NCBI GenBank assembly: GCA_021812345.1
Contig: JAKANP010000008.1
Location: forward strand, 1 to 34,884
Direction of reading: 5' to 3'
Source: a bacterium
Lineage (GTDB): Bacteria > Patescibacteriota > Minisyncoccia > UBA6257 > JAGOQP01
Length of the DNA stretch: 34,884 nucleotides
A model generated the notes under the pieces. The model was not told the DNA's origin. It saw only the letters and a program-made list of their open reading frames with translations, and ran no database searches. Position 1 is the stretch's first letter; each line of letters begins with the position of its first letter. Positions 6,974 through 15,447 of this stretch are shown in pieces. The position numbers were made by a program, and so were the translations under genes.

Positions 6974-8017
6974 TCAAGTTTTGGGAACTTCGCTGTTCTT
7001 TCTTGCTAAATCGAAATAAACATCGGATACGGCGTAAAGCAAGGCAAAAATAATCGGACCGACTACAAACCCCATCGGGCCAAAAACACTTACTCCTCCA
7101 AGCACTCCGATAAACACCACCAACGGATGAACTCTCATCCCCTTGCCCACGAGAACTGGCCCCAAAGTATTATCTATCAGCAATATTGATAAAATCTCCC
7201 AAACCAAAAGTCCAAGCGCCATAATCAAATTCGAATTAAAAAAGTTATAAATAACCACCGGAACGATAATCAAAGCAGTTCCCAATGTTGGGACAAAAGC
7301 GGCAACAAAGGTAAGACTTCCCCACAAAGAAGGATTGGGAACTCCAAAAATATAAAATCCGATTCCGCTTACAATTCCCTGCAAAAAAGCAACCGTCAAA
7401 GAACCTCTTACCACCGAATTAGTCGCTTCCTTCATTTTTTCTATAAACAAACTATTATATGGCTCATTAAGCGGGCTGTGTTCAATAAGAAACTTTTTAA
7501 TTTTTTTTCCGTCTCTGAATAAATAAAATAAAATAAACAAGCTCAAAACGAAAGTCAAAAATCCTTTGGCAACGCCGGCAAAAATTTGAGCGACGTTTCC
7601 CAAAAACCAATCCAAAATTGATCGCGCGTAAGAAGCTAAATCAAAAGGGCCCATAAAAGCCGGCATGGATTCGTTTATTTTTTGATTTAACCAACTCACT
7701 AAATGAGATATCTGAACATTGCCTGACGAAGCGAAAAATGAATTATAAAGGTTATATGTTTCATTTAGAACCTGCGAACCGACAAAAAATAACGGTAGCA
7801 AGAAAACAATCAGCACCAAAAAGACCATCAAAAGAGAAGATGCCGCCCTTGATTTTACCGCCGACAGAACTTTTAAATATATCGGCCAAAAAGCTATGGC
7901 AAAAACCGCCGATAAAATAATTGCCGTCAAATACGGTTCAACAATAAAAAAAGACAATATCAACAAAAAGAAAAATAAAAAAGCCAAGAGAACTGATTGA
8001 GATCTGTTTGAGTCCAT
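6974..8017 (-). CDS. AI-2E family transporter (PF01594-type membrane protein)
   Basis: A 347-residue polytopic membrane protein. Two membrane helices at the N-terminus (residues 10-48) are followed by another pair near 62-82, a soluble stretch with NESMPAFMGPFDL, then the characteristic C-terminal membrane bundle with LTVAFLQGIVSGIGFYIFGVPNP, FVPTLGTALIIVPVVIYNF and IDNTLGPVLVGKGMRVHPLVVFIGVLGG. The DNTLGPxLVGK...HPLVVxxGVLGG pattern is the signature of the family named after autoinducer-2 export; many members instead have other or unknown substrates. The length is normal. It is read on the minus strand with no clear Shine-Dalgarno. Confidence 0.9.
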   Translation of the reverse strand: MDSNRSQSVLLAFLFFFLLILSFFIVEPYLTAIILSAVFAIAFWPIYLKVLSAVKSRAASSLLMVFLVLIVFLLPLFFVGSQVLNETYNLYNSFFASSGNVQISHLVSWLNQKINESMPAFMGPFDLASYARSILDWFLGNVAQIFAGVAKGFLTFVLSLFILFYLFRDGKKIKKFLIEHSPLNEPYNSLFIEKMKEATNSVVRGSLTVAFLQGIVSGIGFYIFGVPNPSLWGSLTFVAAFVPTLGTALIIVPVVIYNFFNSNLIMALGLLVWEILSILLIDNTLGPVLVGKGMRVHPLVVFIGVLGGVSVFGPMGFVVGPIIFALLYAVSDVYFDLARKNSEVPKT

Positions 8018-8100
8018 TTTTTAATAATAATTTAATTTTAAAAACTCAATAATAGGATTATTTTATCACAATACAAAACTAATTTAAACCAGCGCCCTGT

Positions 8101-8129
8101 TTGACATAGTGAGCCAAAAATTATATATT
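8101..8129 (+). promoter_or_regulatory. Sigma-70 promoter of the orphan gene at 8161
   Basis: Perfect -35 TTGACA (8101-8106), exactly 17 nt spacer, then TATATT (8124-8129). Expected transcript start is about 8136, leaving a 25-nt leader with GGGAGG before the GTG. The -35 is immediately preceded by CCAGCGCCCTGTTT, which occurs again at 33643-33656. Confidence 0.85.
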
Positions 8130-8160
8130 ATCAAATAGAACAGTTAAAAAGGGAGGAAAA

Positions 8161-8589
8161 GTGTCCAACGTCATTGAGCTTTCAAATGGCCATGAAATAG
8201 AAACTATTTTGTTTAACGGAGTTTGTGTGGCATTAAAAAATGCCGCAAGTATTATCAAGGTTCATATTTCAGATGGTAAAAAAAAGTATTCCGAAAATAT
8301 TTGGGTTGGGATGATCGCCATAAGAAAACTCTGGATAAAATCGATTTTTTCAAAATATGAAATGGAATCGACCTCTTGTGAGCTTCTTTCAAAGTTTCTT
8401 CTTTGCAATAACGACGGAAGCATAACAGATAACATCCGCGACATCATTCTTTATCTATGTCATGAAGAAAATGGAAATATTGTTATGGTTATTCCCCCGA
8501 TCAACGATAAAAATGATCCGATTCCGGCTCAGGAGATTATCAATCTTGGTCCGGTTCCCGATTTTGCTAAAGAAAAAAATCCTCGTTAG
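8161..8589 (+). CDS. Hypothetical soluble protein with strong expression signals
   Basis: I do not recognise this 142-residue protein. It has no membrane segment or obvious motif. An N-terminal half rich in beta-like stretches (HEIETILFNGVCVALKNA, IIKVHISDGKK) precedes a helical middle and an acidic, proline-rich tail. The GTG start is chosen because AAAAGGGAGGAAAA lies immediately before it and a perfect promoter lies at the right distance. It is a single-gene unit: the stop codon falls inside the terminator hairpin. The same 15-nt ribosome-binding block precedes the zinc-ribbon gene at 3183. Strong signals suggest an abundant protein. Confidence 0.75.
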   Translation: MSNVIELSNGHEIETILFNGVCVALKNAASIIKVHISDGKKKYSENIWVGMIAIRKLWIKSIFSKYEMESTSCELLSKFLLCNNDGSITDNIRDIILYLCHEENGNIVMVIPPINDKNDPIPAQEIINLGPVPDFAKEKNPR

Positions 8590-8596
8590 AGGATTT
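8577..8596. terminator. Bidirectional terminator between convergent genes
   Basis: AAATCCTC / GAGGATTT with loop GTTA. On the plus strand it is followed by TTATTTTG and it contains the stop codon of the gene starting at 8161. On the minus strand it is followed by a run of seven T and serves the phosphomannomutase operon ending at 8597. Confidence 0.85.
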
Positions 8597-9946
8597 TTAT
8601 TTTGATAAAATTTTTGTTAAATATTTTTTTATTTCCTCCAATTTAATTTCTTCTTTCGCTTCTATATTTAACCTCACCAAATTTTCGGTATTTGAAGGCC
8701 GGACGTTAAACCACCAATCCGATGATAAAACGGAAATCCCGTCGGTAAAATATATTTTATTATCTCTACTTGAAAACATCTTCTTTATCTTTGAATAAAT
8801 AACGGGAAGTTTTTTTAAATCAAACTTAAAATTAATTTCTCGGGAAACAAAAACCTTCGGTAACATATCGGACAATTGATAAAAATCATAAGGCAATTTT
8901 GAAATTGAATTGATAACTTTTATCATTGCCAAAATTGCCGAACCGGAAAAATTGTCTTCCGGAAAATAATAATGCATAGACGATTCCACTCCGGCAAACG
9001 CCTTTTCCTTTCGACAGACTTCTTTCATAAACAGATGGCCGACTCTTGTTTCTACAAAATTAAATTCATTTGAAAATCCCGACGAGTTTTTAATAAGATT
9101 CATCATATACCTGCACAAAACGGTAAAAACCACCGATTGTTTTTTATCTCTCGCTCCTTGAGCCAATATTCTCCAAATATTTTCAGGTCTGATAATTTTT
9201 CCCTTGCCGTCGGCAAAAAGCGCCCTGTCCCCATCTCCATCGAAAACAATTCCGATATCGGCTTTATATTTTATGACTGCTTTGGCAATAGCCACTTGAG
9301 CTATCTTTTGGGTCGGATCCGGACCATGAGCTTTAAAATTACCGTCAAGATTTCCGTTAATTATAATTGCTTCAACATTTTTTGGAAATTTTATTTTTTT
9401 TATTACCGGAGCCGATGAACCATTTGAGCAGTCAACTACCGCTTTTATTTTTTTAGAAACATCAAAATATTCAGAAAGTTCCTGAGCATATTTTAAATCA
9501 AGATTTTCCCTTTTAATTTTATTTTCTTTTTTTATATATGTCGTTTTGAAATTATTTTTTTCAGACGACATTTTTAAAAATAAATCCCTTCCTCCGATAA
9601 AAAGACCCGACGAATCAACAATTCCCAAACCGTTGTCGTCTTTGGGGTTATGCGAAGCCGTTACCACAATTCCGCCGTCCGCTTTAAAAAAATTAACGGC
9701 AAAATCAAGCATCGGAGTGGTTATAATTCCTACATCAAAAACTTCAAATCCGGCATTGATAAGGCCGTTTTCAAGCGCCTTGCTCAGGCCGGGAGAACTT
9801 AAGCGGGCGTCTCTTCCGATGACTATCTTGGCGCCTTTTCTAAAAATTGAAGTTGACTTAAAACCGATTTCAAAAACTTCTTTTTCATTTATTTGAGAAG
9901 GGTATTCCCCTCTTATATCATAAAGCTTAAAAATTTCTTTGTTCAT
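8597..9946 (-). CDS. manB: Phosphomannomutase / phosphoglucomutase family protein
   Basis: A complete 449-residue alpha-D-phosphohexomutase, which interconverts 6-phospho and 1-phospho sugars and feeds nucleotide-sugar synthesis. Visible motifs: YDIRGEYP at the N-terminus; the active-site phosphoserine loop TASHNP at residues 96-101 (Ser98); the Mg2+ loop DGDGDR at 236-241; the sugar-binding loop GVESSMHYYF, where the usual GGE(M/N)SGH core is altered; and the phosphate-binding end VRPSNTEN. It is the last gene of the minus-strand operon, 13 nt after the Nudix gene, and ends at the bidirectional terminator. The choice between mannose and glucose substrate cannot be made from sequence alone. 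Confidence 0.88.
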   Translation of the reverse strand: MNKEIFKLYDIRGEYPSQINEKEVFEIGFKSTSIFRKGAKIVIGRDARLSSPGLSKALENGLINAGFEVFDVGIITTPMLDFAVNFFKADGGIVVTASHNPKDDNGLGIVDSSGLFIGGRDLFLKMSSEKNNFKTTYIKKENKIKRENLDLKYAQELSEYFDVSKKIKAVVDCSNGSSAPVIKKIKFPKNVEAIIINGNLDGNFKAHGPDPTQKIAQVAIAKAVIKYKADIGIVFDGDGDRALFADGKGKIIRPENIWRILAQGARDKKQSVVFTVLCRYMMNLIKNSSGFSNEFNFVETRVGHLFMKEVCRKEKAFAGVESSMHYYFPEDNFSGSAILAMIKVINSISKLPYDFYQLSDMLPKVFVSREINFKFDLKKLPVIYSKIKKMFSSRDNKIYFTDGISVLSSDWWFNVRPSNTENLVRLNIEAKEEIKLEEIKKYLTKILSK

Positions 9947-9959
9947 CTTTTGATTATAT

Positions 9960-10517
9960 TTATTCGTTGTTTGTGTTGTCAGAAACTTTTTTTAATAAAA
10001 CCGGATTTCTTTTGCCGTTTTTTTCTCTGTTATTTAAAAAATTGCTCGCTTTGATTAAAACTTTTCTGTTCTCGTTATTTTTTGGTCCATAAAAAATCTT
10101 TAATGCATCTCTATAACCAAACCACCCGAAACCTTGAGAACGTTCCTCCAGTTTTATATTTTTTTTGTCGGTTTCGCCCAGATAAAAAATTACCGTTTTA
10201 AATATTTTTTTTCCGTTTTTAATATAAGTCCAATTCTCATAAGTTTTAAAACCGTCAACAAAATGAATGTCATTTTTGCCTATTCCCGTTTCTTCTCCGG
10301 TCTCTCTTAATGCGGTGGCAAAACTTCTTTCTTCCTTTTCTATCTTTCCTCTCGGAAAAGTCCACTGGGATCTTCCGTAGTAAAGCAAAAGGAATTGAAT
10401 TTCCCCGTTATATCTTCGATAAATTATAATGCCGGAAGATATTTCTCTTTCTGCAGGCGAAATTTTCGACTCCGCCCTCTCTCTTTTAAAATATTGTTTC
10501 GAATAGCTCTTTATCAT
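9960..10517 (-). CDS. Nudix hydrolase, Ap4A-hydrolase-like
   Basis: A 185-residue protein with a perfect Nudix box at residues 57-79: GKIEKEE, then ALRETGEETGI (G-x5-E-x7-RE-x2-EE-x-G). The stretches before it, SSGIIIYRRYNGEIQFLLLYYG and WTFPRGKIE, resemble bacterial Ap4A hydrolases of the GxxxxE/FPKGH type. The reaction would be cleavage of a nucleoside diphosphate linked to X, needing Mg2+. Residues 1-25 and the basic tail NREKNGKRNPVLLKK are extensions. Its ATG follows the Clp stop by 1 nt (TAA-A-ATG), so translation is coupled to the AAA+ gene. Confidence 0.88.
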   Translation of the reverse strand: MIKSYSKQYFKRERAESKISPAEREISSGIIIYRRYNGEIQFLLLYYGRSQWTFPRGKIEKEERSFATALRETGEETGIGKNDIHFVDGFKTYENWTYIKNGKKIFKTVIFYLGETDKKNIKLEERSQGFGWFGYRDALKIFYGPKNNENRKVLIKASNFLNNREKNGKRNPVLLKKVSDNTNNE

Positions 10518-10518
10518 T

Positions 10519-13074
10519 TTATTGTATTACATCAAATTCAAAATTATCGGACTCGTCCAAACTCACATCAACCGATTGCCCCTTGAAAACTTCGCCCGAT
10601 AATATTTTCTTGGAAAGTTCCGATTTTATATATTCATCGATAGCTCTTCTTAACGGTCGGGCGCCAAAAGCCGGATCATAACCCAAAGCGGCTATTTTTT
10701 CAATCACGTCCTGATTAAAATTGATATTTATTCCTTGAGATTCATCGAGGGTTTTTGCCAAGCTGTCTAAATTAATTTTAGCTATGCTGGTGATATCTCC
10801 TTGTGATAACGGCTTAAAAACAATAACACCCGAAAATCTGTTAATCAATTCCGGTTTAAAATAATCGAATAATTTTTTCTTTATATCATCGGAAAAATCT
10901 TGAATTTTTTTGCCTGCGGCAATCTGTTCCTGAATGTAAACCGACTGGGCATTTGATGTCGCAATAATAATCGTATTTTGGAAATCGACTACCCGTCCCA
11001 AACTGTCGGTCAATCTGCCATCATCAAAAACCTGCAAAAACAAATTAAGAATATCCGGATGAGCTTTTTCAAATTCATCCAACAAAATAAGACTGTATGG
11101 ATGTTGGATAATCGCCTCGGTTAAAGAACCTGCAATTTTTCCATCCGATGAACCGATAAATCTGGAGATGCTTTCCTTCTGCTGATATTCCGACATATCA
11201 AACCGGACCATAAATTTATCCGAACCGAATTGAATCTCTGTTAAAATTTTGGACAATTCGGTTTTTCCCACTCCGGTAGGACCAACAAAAAGAAAGGTTG
11301 CTATCGGACCGCCTTTTCGGGAGAGTCCGCTACGATAAGCCCTGAGAGCTTCGGAAACTGCCGATACGGCTTCGTCCTGATCGATGTAATTTTCGTGAAT
11401 AATCGATTCCAAGTTTAAAAGCGTTTGAGCTTCTTCTTTTCCTGTTTTATGTATAGGAACATTAATTTTTCTTTCAACAACTTCGGCGATGTCATCTCCA
11501 TTTATGCTCTTTTTTCCATTTTGCGTAGCGGAAGCCAAAGCTTCCTTAAAAATTTCTCTGGCATTTGCCGGCAATGGTTTGTAATTAAAATATTTTTCCG
11601 CCAAAGTCACCGCTTGTTTTACCGCTGAAAAATTTATGGATACTTTATATGTTTTTTCCATAACCAGAGAATCATAAGTCAAAAGAGTTATTGCTTCCTG
11701 TTGAGAAATCTCTCCTATATTCAAACTTTCAAAGACTTCGGAAAATCCGGTCTCGTTCTGAATATATTCTTTATACTCTTTCGGATAAGTCGCCCCAATT
11801 ACCGGAAAGGCGTCGCTTTTTATAACCGGCATTATAAAGTCATAAAGTTGCATCGAATTTGATTGGGATTTTTCAGCCAATAAGTGAATTTCGGGAATAT
11901 ATAAAATTATATTTCCTGCCGCCACTATCTCTCTGACTATTTTTGCAAAAACATCGGAAGTTTCACTTTCGGAACTTTGTGATATTAAATCTCCTATTGA
12001 AAACTTTACCAGTCTTCTGTCAAAAAGATTTTTAGGCACATTATCGGCAATAATATTTAAAGCCAAATGAGCCACAAGAGATTCTTTACCGACCCCGGGT
12101 TCGCCTATCAAAAGAACATTTCTGCTTCCCTGTCTTGATAAAACATCAACCATCTGATCGTATTCTTTTTGATGCCCTATTAAAAAACCTTCCACTCCGG
12201 CTCTGGCTAAATCAGTCATGTCCTGGGAAAATTTATCCAAAAGCGGAGTCGGACGGGAAGTAAAAGTTCTATTAACTCTTGATGGTTTTATCTTTACCAT
12301 TTTCATTCCAAATCCTCCGGTAAAAAGAGGAATCTTCCATCCGCTATTTGAAAATTTTCCAAAAATTATCGCGGAATCCACATCTTGAGCGCTGATTGAA
12401 AAAAAGTCGGTTATTTTTGAAATATAAGGGTCGTCTATAGACATCATTGACGAGAATAAAATATCACTTTCCACAGAATGTCTTCCGTGAAAATCAGCGT
12501 TGATCGCCGCCAGCCAAAAAATTTTTTTCATCTGCTCCAAGAGTTCGCTTTTTGAAACTTTACTTGAATTGTTTATTGAATTTTGTAATTCTTTCTCCGC
12601 TTTGTCTTTAAAATCTTTTATTGAAATATCCAATTTTGATAATGCCGACTCCACTTGTTTTGTATCTATTAATTCTATTATTATTGCCAAATTCAAATCT
12701 CCTCCCAAACTCAATATTTTTTCGAAAGCATTAACGGAATAATGAATCGATTCCCTGTCCACACAAAAAGCTATGTTATTTTTAGGGACTTCTCCTCTTA
12801 ATAAAGATTTTATGGAAAAGGCGGATGAACGAAAATGCAAAATATAATCCAAAACAAAAAGAGTGCCTAAAACTGCCGCCCAATTTAAACGCGGTATATT
12901 AGAAAGAAACCCGGCAATAATAGCCCCTAAGACAAATATAAAAAACACGTAAAAAAATATCCGCGACAGCGATCTGCTAACCCGATCGGAGTTGAACAAA
13001 TAATGATTAAAACTCACCTGTTCGATTCCAATTCTTATATATTTATTTTTTTTGCTTTTATTATCTACTGTCAT
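10519..13074 (-). CDS. Membrane-anchored double AAA+ ATPase, ClpB/ClpC-like, with degenerate first domain
   Basis: This 851-residue protein has two N-terminal membrane helices (about 38-57 and 62-82), a 210-residue linker of unknown fold, then two AAA+ domains. D1 has Walker A GEPGVGK (324-330), but the Walker B reads LYIPEIH (391-397) with Pro instead of Asp, and the usual arginine-finger ERRF is FSEVFE. D2 has Walker A GPTGVGKT (598-605), Walker B LLDEFEK and an arginine finger at NRF (746). Both pore loops lack the usual aromatic residue: the GYVG of D2 is replaced by SSDGKIAG. No ClpP-binding (V/I)G(F/L) loop and no long coiled-coil middle domain are seen. It is second in the operon, 8 nt after a small membrane protein. 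Confidence 0.88.
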   Translation of the reverse strand: MTVDNKSKKNKYIRIGIEQVSFNHYLFNSDRVSRSLSRIFFYVFFIFVLGAIIAGFLSNIPRLNWAAVLGTLFVLDYILHFRSSAFSIKSLLRGEVPKNNIAFCVDRESIHYSVNAFEKILSLGGDLNLAIIIELIDTKQVESALSKLDISIKDFKDKAEKELQNSINNSSKVSKSELLEQMKKIFWLAAINADFHGRHSVESDILFSSMMSIDDPYISKITDFFSISAQDVDSAIIFGKFSNSGWKIPLFTGGFGMKMVKIKPSRVNRTFTSRPTPLLDKFSQDMTDLARAGVEGFLIGHQKEYDQMVDVLSRQGSRNVLLIGEPGVGKESLVAHLALNIIADNVPKNLFDRRLVKFSIGDLISQSSESETSDVFAKIVREIVAAGNIILYIPEIHLLAEKSQSNSMQLYDFIMPVIKSDAFPVIGATYPKEYKEYIQNETGFSEVFESLNIGEISQQEAITLLTYDSLVMEKTYKVSINFSAVKQAVTLAEKYFNYKPLPANAREIFKEALASATQNGKKSINGDDIAEVVERKINVPIHKTGKEEAQTLLNLESIIHENYIDQDEAVSAVSEALRAYRSGLSRKGGPIATFLFVGPTGVGKTELSKILTEIQFGSDKFMVRFDMSEYQQKESISRFIGSSDGKIAGSLTEAIIQHPYSLILLDEFEKAHPDILNLFLQVFDDGRLTDSLGRVVDFQNTIIIATSNAQSVYIQEQIAAGKKIQDFSDDIKKKLFDYFKPELINRFSGVIVFKPLSQGDITSIAKINLDSLAKTLDESQGININFNQDVIEKIAALGYDPAFGARPLRRAIDEYIKSELSKKILSGEVFKGQSVDVSLDESDNFEFDVIQ

Positions 13075-13082
13075 AAATCAAT

Positions 13083-13427
13083 TTAAAATTGCCTGTTAAG
13101 CGTTTTATAAACGACAAAAATCGGGAAAAATGCCCAAATCAAATAAACAATCAGAAAAAATATCATTATCAAAAGATATCCCAAACCGCCGAATAAAATT
13201 CTGAACAACCTGAATAAGAAACCCAAAACATAGCCGTAAATATTATATTCTTGATACAACGGTTGAAAAAGAAATCTTAAATTTATTCTTATTGCTAAAC
13301 TTTTTTCCAAATTTCTTATAATTCCAAGCGCTTTGCCGTATATGAAATGAAATCCGTCCCAATACCAATGCTTGAAAAAAAGAAAAACATCTACTATAAA
13401 ATTTTTTAATAAATAAACCAAAATCAT
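13083..13427 (-). CDS. Small polytopic membrane protein
   Basis: I do not recognise a family. The start is placed at 13427 (MILVYLLKNF) because an upstream in-frame ATG at 13466 lies inside the trxB terminator, before the -10 box. The 114-residue product has a hydrophobic N-terminus (residues 1-18), an aromatic-rich linker (HWYWDGFHFIYGKALGI), and two long membrane segments at the C-terminus. It is the first gene of the operon and lies 8 nt before the membrane-anchored Clp-like ATPase, so it may be a membrane partner of that protein; this is inference from position only. Confidence 0.7.
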   Translation of the reverse strand: MILVYLLKNFIVDVFLFFKHWYWDGFHFIYGKALGIIRNLEKSLAIRINLRFLFQPLYQEYNIYGYVLGFLFRLFRILFGGLGYLLIMIFFLIVYLIWAFFPIFVVYKTLNRQF

Positions 13428-13437
13428 AATTATTTTT

Positions 13438-13443
13438 ATTATA
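13438..13443 (-). promoter_or_regulatory. -10 box for the small membrane protein / Clp / Nudix / mutase operon
   Basis: A perfect TATAAT on the minus strand, 10 nt before the ATG at 13427. The local sequence CTTTTTGTTATAATAAAAA closely matches the znuA promoter (GTTTTTGTTATAATAAAAA): in both cases the T-tract of the previous gene's terminator leads directly into the -10. The message would have a leader of only a few nucleotides. Confidence 0.6.
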
Positions 13444-13447
13444 ACAA

Positions 13448-13470
13448 AAAGTGCCCCAAAAGGCACCTTT
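13448..13470 (-). terminator. Terminator of trxB
   Basis: On the minus strand AAAGGTGCC pairs with GGCACTTT (one G-U pair) across a short T/G loop and is followed by TTTTTG. It lies about 33 nt after the trxB stop codon. Confidence 0.75.
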
Positions 13471-13502
13471 TATAATACACAAAAAAACACAACTTAATAT
13501 TT

Positions 13503-14429
13503 CTATTTTTTATCTTCCGAAATAATATAATCGTAGATATTTAATAGAGCCACAATTCCTTCCCCTATCGCCGGACCGATTTGAGCATAAAGCCCATCGG
13601 CAACATCTCCTGCCGCCCAAATTCCGGGCATTGATGATTGCTGAGTCTTGGAATCTACCAGAATATGCCCCTTAATGTCGGTTTTAACCAAGTCCTTAAC
13701 CAATCCGGAATTAGGAGTCCATCCGATAGAAACAAAAACTCCGGAAACATCTAGAGTTTTTTCTTCACCGGCAGTTGAATCCTGATATTTTAATCCCTTG
13801 ACAAAAGCGTCTCCAAATATTTCTTTGGTATTGGCGTTATTAATGATTTCCACCTTGCTTTCTTTTTCTATTTTTTCTTTGTAAACCGCATCTCCTTTTA
13901 TTCCGCTCCTTACAATAAGATATATTTTTGAAGCATATGGCAATAAATCAATGACCGCTTCAAGCGCGCTATTGCCACCGCCGATAACTGCCGCCGGTTT
14001 GTTTTTCATAAGTGGCGCATCGCAAATAGAGCAATAGAAAACCCCTTTTCCTTCGTATTCTTTTTCTCCGGGAATTTCCAATTTTCTATAAACGCTTCCT
14101 GCCGTATATAAAATTGTTTTCGTCTGATAAACAATTCCGTCATTGTCGGTCAATTCAAAAAGATAATCTCCGATTTTTTTTACGGAAACAACGAATTTGC
14201 CGTCTTTAATTTCAATCTCGTCATTAGCTCTGAGTTGTTCTTCTAAAACCTTGGCGAAATCGGCTCCGCTTATTGATTTATATCCGATAAAATTATCAAT
14301 AGATGCGGAGTTGACCGATTGTCCGCCAAAATCTTTGGTAATTAAAGCCGATTTTAATTTTTTTCTTGAAGCATAAATGCCTGCGGCTACTCCCGCCGGA
14401 CCCCCTCCAATTATTACAACGTCATACAT
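13503..14429 (-). CDS. trxB: Thioredoxin reductase
   Basis: A complete 308-residue flavoprotein of the low-molecular-weight TrxB type, which passes electrons from NAD(P)H through FAD to thioredoxin-like proteins. Motifs: FAD-binding GGGPAGVAAGIYASRK at residues 8-23; the redox-active CSIC in GVFYCSICDAP near residues 133-136; the nucleotide-binding GGGNSALEAV; and the C-terminal FAD motif WAAGDVADG. The usual HRR of the NADPH-binding site is not obvious; the segment reads YLIVRSGIKGDA, so NADH or another donor is possible. It lies downstream of the glutaredoxin and MgtC-like genes on the same strand. Confidence 0.92.
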   Translation of the reverse strand: MYDVVIIGGGPAGVAAGIYASRKKLKSALITKDFGGQSVNSASIDNFIGYKSISGADFAKVLEEQLRANDEIEIKDGKFVVSVKKIGDYLFELTDNDGIVYQTKTILYTAGSVYRKLEIPGEKEYEGKGVFYCSICDAPLMKNKPAAVIGGGNSALEAVIDLLPYASKIYLIVRSGIKGDAVYKEKIEKESKVEIINNANTKEIFGDAFVKGLKYQDSTAGEEKTLDVSGVFVSIGWTPNSGLVKDLVKTDIKGHILVDSKTQQSSMPGIWAAGDVADGLYAQIGPAIGEGIVALLNIYDYIISEDKK

Positions 14430-14461
14430 ATTTTTTATGATTAAATTACAAAACTTTATTC

Positions 14462-14923
14462 TTAATCTTGAGATTTCTTCCCAAAATTTGCTCCTCTCAA
14501 AAGATAGAGGAGTAAAGTTATAACCACTGATGCGATTATCGCAAAATCGGTTAATCCCAATCCAACCAATGCTCCGATCGCCGCGACAAACCAGATTAAA
14601 GCGGCCGTGGTTACACCCCTTACTTTTTCTTCCGTTTTTATAATAATTCCCGCTCCCAAGAATCCGATACCGACAACAATGTTGGCAACAACACCCAAAA
14701 ATCCGCTATTGCGAGCGATGACTTCAGGAAGATTTTCAGGAGAGACAGCAACAATGTAAGGCAAGGAAATTGATATCATGGCAAAAATTGCGGCGCCCGA
14801 AGCTACCGTCATGCAAGTCCTGACTCCGGCCTCTTTGCCTATCATCTCTCTTTCAAATCCCATAATAAATCCCAACACTAAAGCGACGCCCAATCTGATT
14901 AACATTTGTTCAAGAGTTAGCAT
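14462..14923 (-). CDS. MgtC/SapB family membrane protein
   Basis: A 153-residue protein with four to five membrane segments. It has the family's early motif LGFIMGFEREMIGKEAGVRTCMTVASGAA, with the conserved GxxxGxERE and AGxRT, and then GIGFLGAGIIIKTEEKVRGVTTAALIWFVAAIG, matching the conserved GIGFLGAG...V.GLTTAA.IW. The hydrophilic C-terminal domain found in MgtC proper is missing, as in the SapB-like members. In known members the role is linked to magnesium or membrane homeostasis, but this varies. It lies 32 nt before trxB on the same strand, so co-transcription is likely. Confidence 0.88.
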   Translation of the reverse strand: MLTLEQMLIRLGVALVLGFIMGFEREMIGKEAGVRTCMTVASGAAIFAMISISLPYIVAVSPENLPEVIARNSGFLGVVANIVVGIGFLGAGIIIKTEEKVRGVTTAALIWFVAAIGALVGLGLTDFAIIASVVITLLLYLLRGANFGKKSQD

Positions 14924-15027
14924 AATAAAATTATTTTTTTAATTTTAATAAATTTAATATCATAAATGCATTTAAAAACATTTATGAATTTAATTATAAC
15001 TCATTGTCGGGATTTTTGTAACTGATT

Positions 15028-15261
15028 TTATTTTTTATGACTCAAAACGTGATCAATAGCTCCTCTGTCAAAACCGACGATAATAGTTCCGTCGATATCT
15101 ATTACCGGAACACCCATTTGTCCCGATTTTTTAACCATATCGGCTAATGCTTCTTCGTCCGCTTCAACATTATAATCTTTGTATTCCACTTTGTTTTTAT
15201 CAAAATAATCTTTTGCCATTTTGCAATACGGGCAATGCGTAGTTGAATAAATTTTTATCAT
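15028..15261 (-). CDS. Glutaredoxin / NrdH-like redoxin
   Basis: A 77-residue thioredoxin-fold protein with the CPYC active site at residues 11-14, the TVP-like cis-proline segment as GVPVIDIDG, and the closing GFDRGAID. It is the size of bacterial glutaredoxins and NrdH. With a thioredoxin reductase two genes downstream and no glutathione genes in view, it could be reduced by TrxB as NrdH is; that is inference. The start has no Shine-Dalgarno. Upstream lies a 331-nt gene-free region shared with recG. Confidence 0.88.
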   Translation of the reverse strand: MIKIYSTTHCPYCKMAKDYFDKNKVEYKDYNVEADEEALADMVKKSGQMGVPVIDIDGTIIVGFDRGAIDHVLSHKK

Positions 15262-15447
15262 ATTTTTTTAAATTAATTATATTTTCTAAAGTATCGTTTG
15301 AATTTTACCTCCTGCAATTTTTTGAGAATTTACAAGTTTTCATATTTCATTATTTTAACATTCAAATTCAAAATTGATTATACCATCAAAAACCGATTTC
15401 TAAAATCACCGGAAAATGATTGAGTAAATATAAGCGAGTAAAGTTTA

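Noticed and set aside
13427-13466. Upstream ATG for the small membrane protein
   Set aside because: It lies within the trxB terminator and upstream of the -10 box, so it would not be on the transcript.
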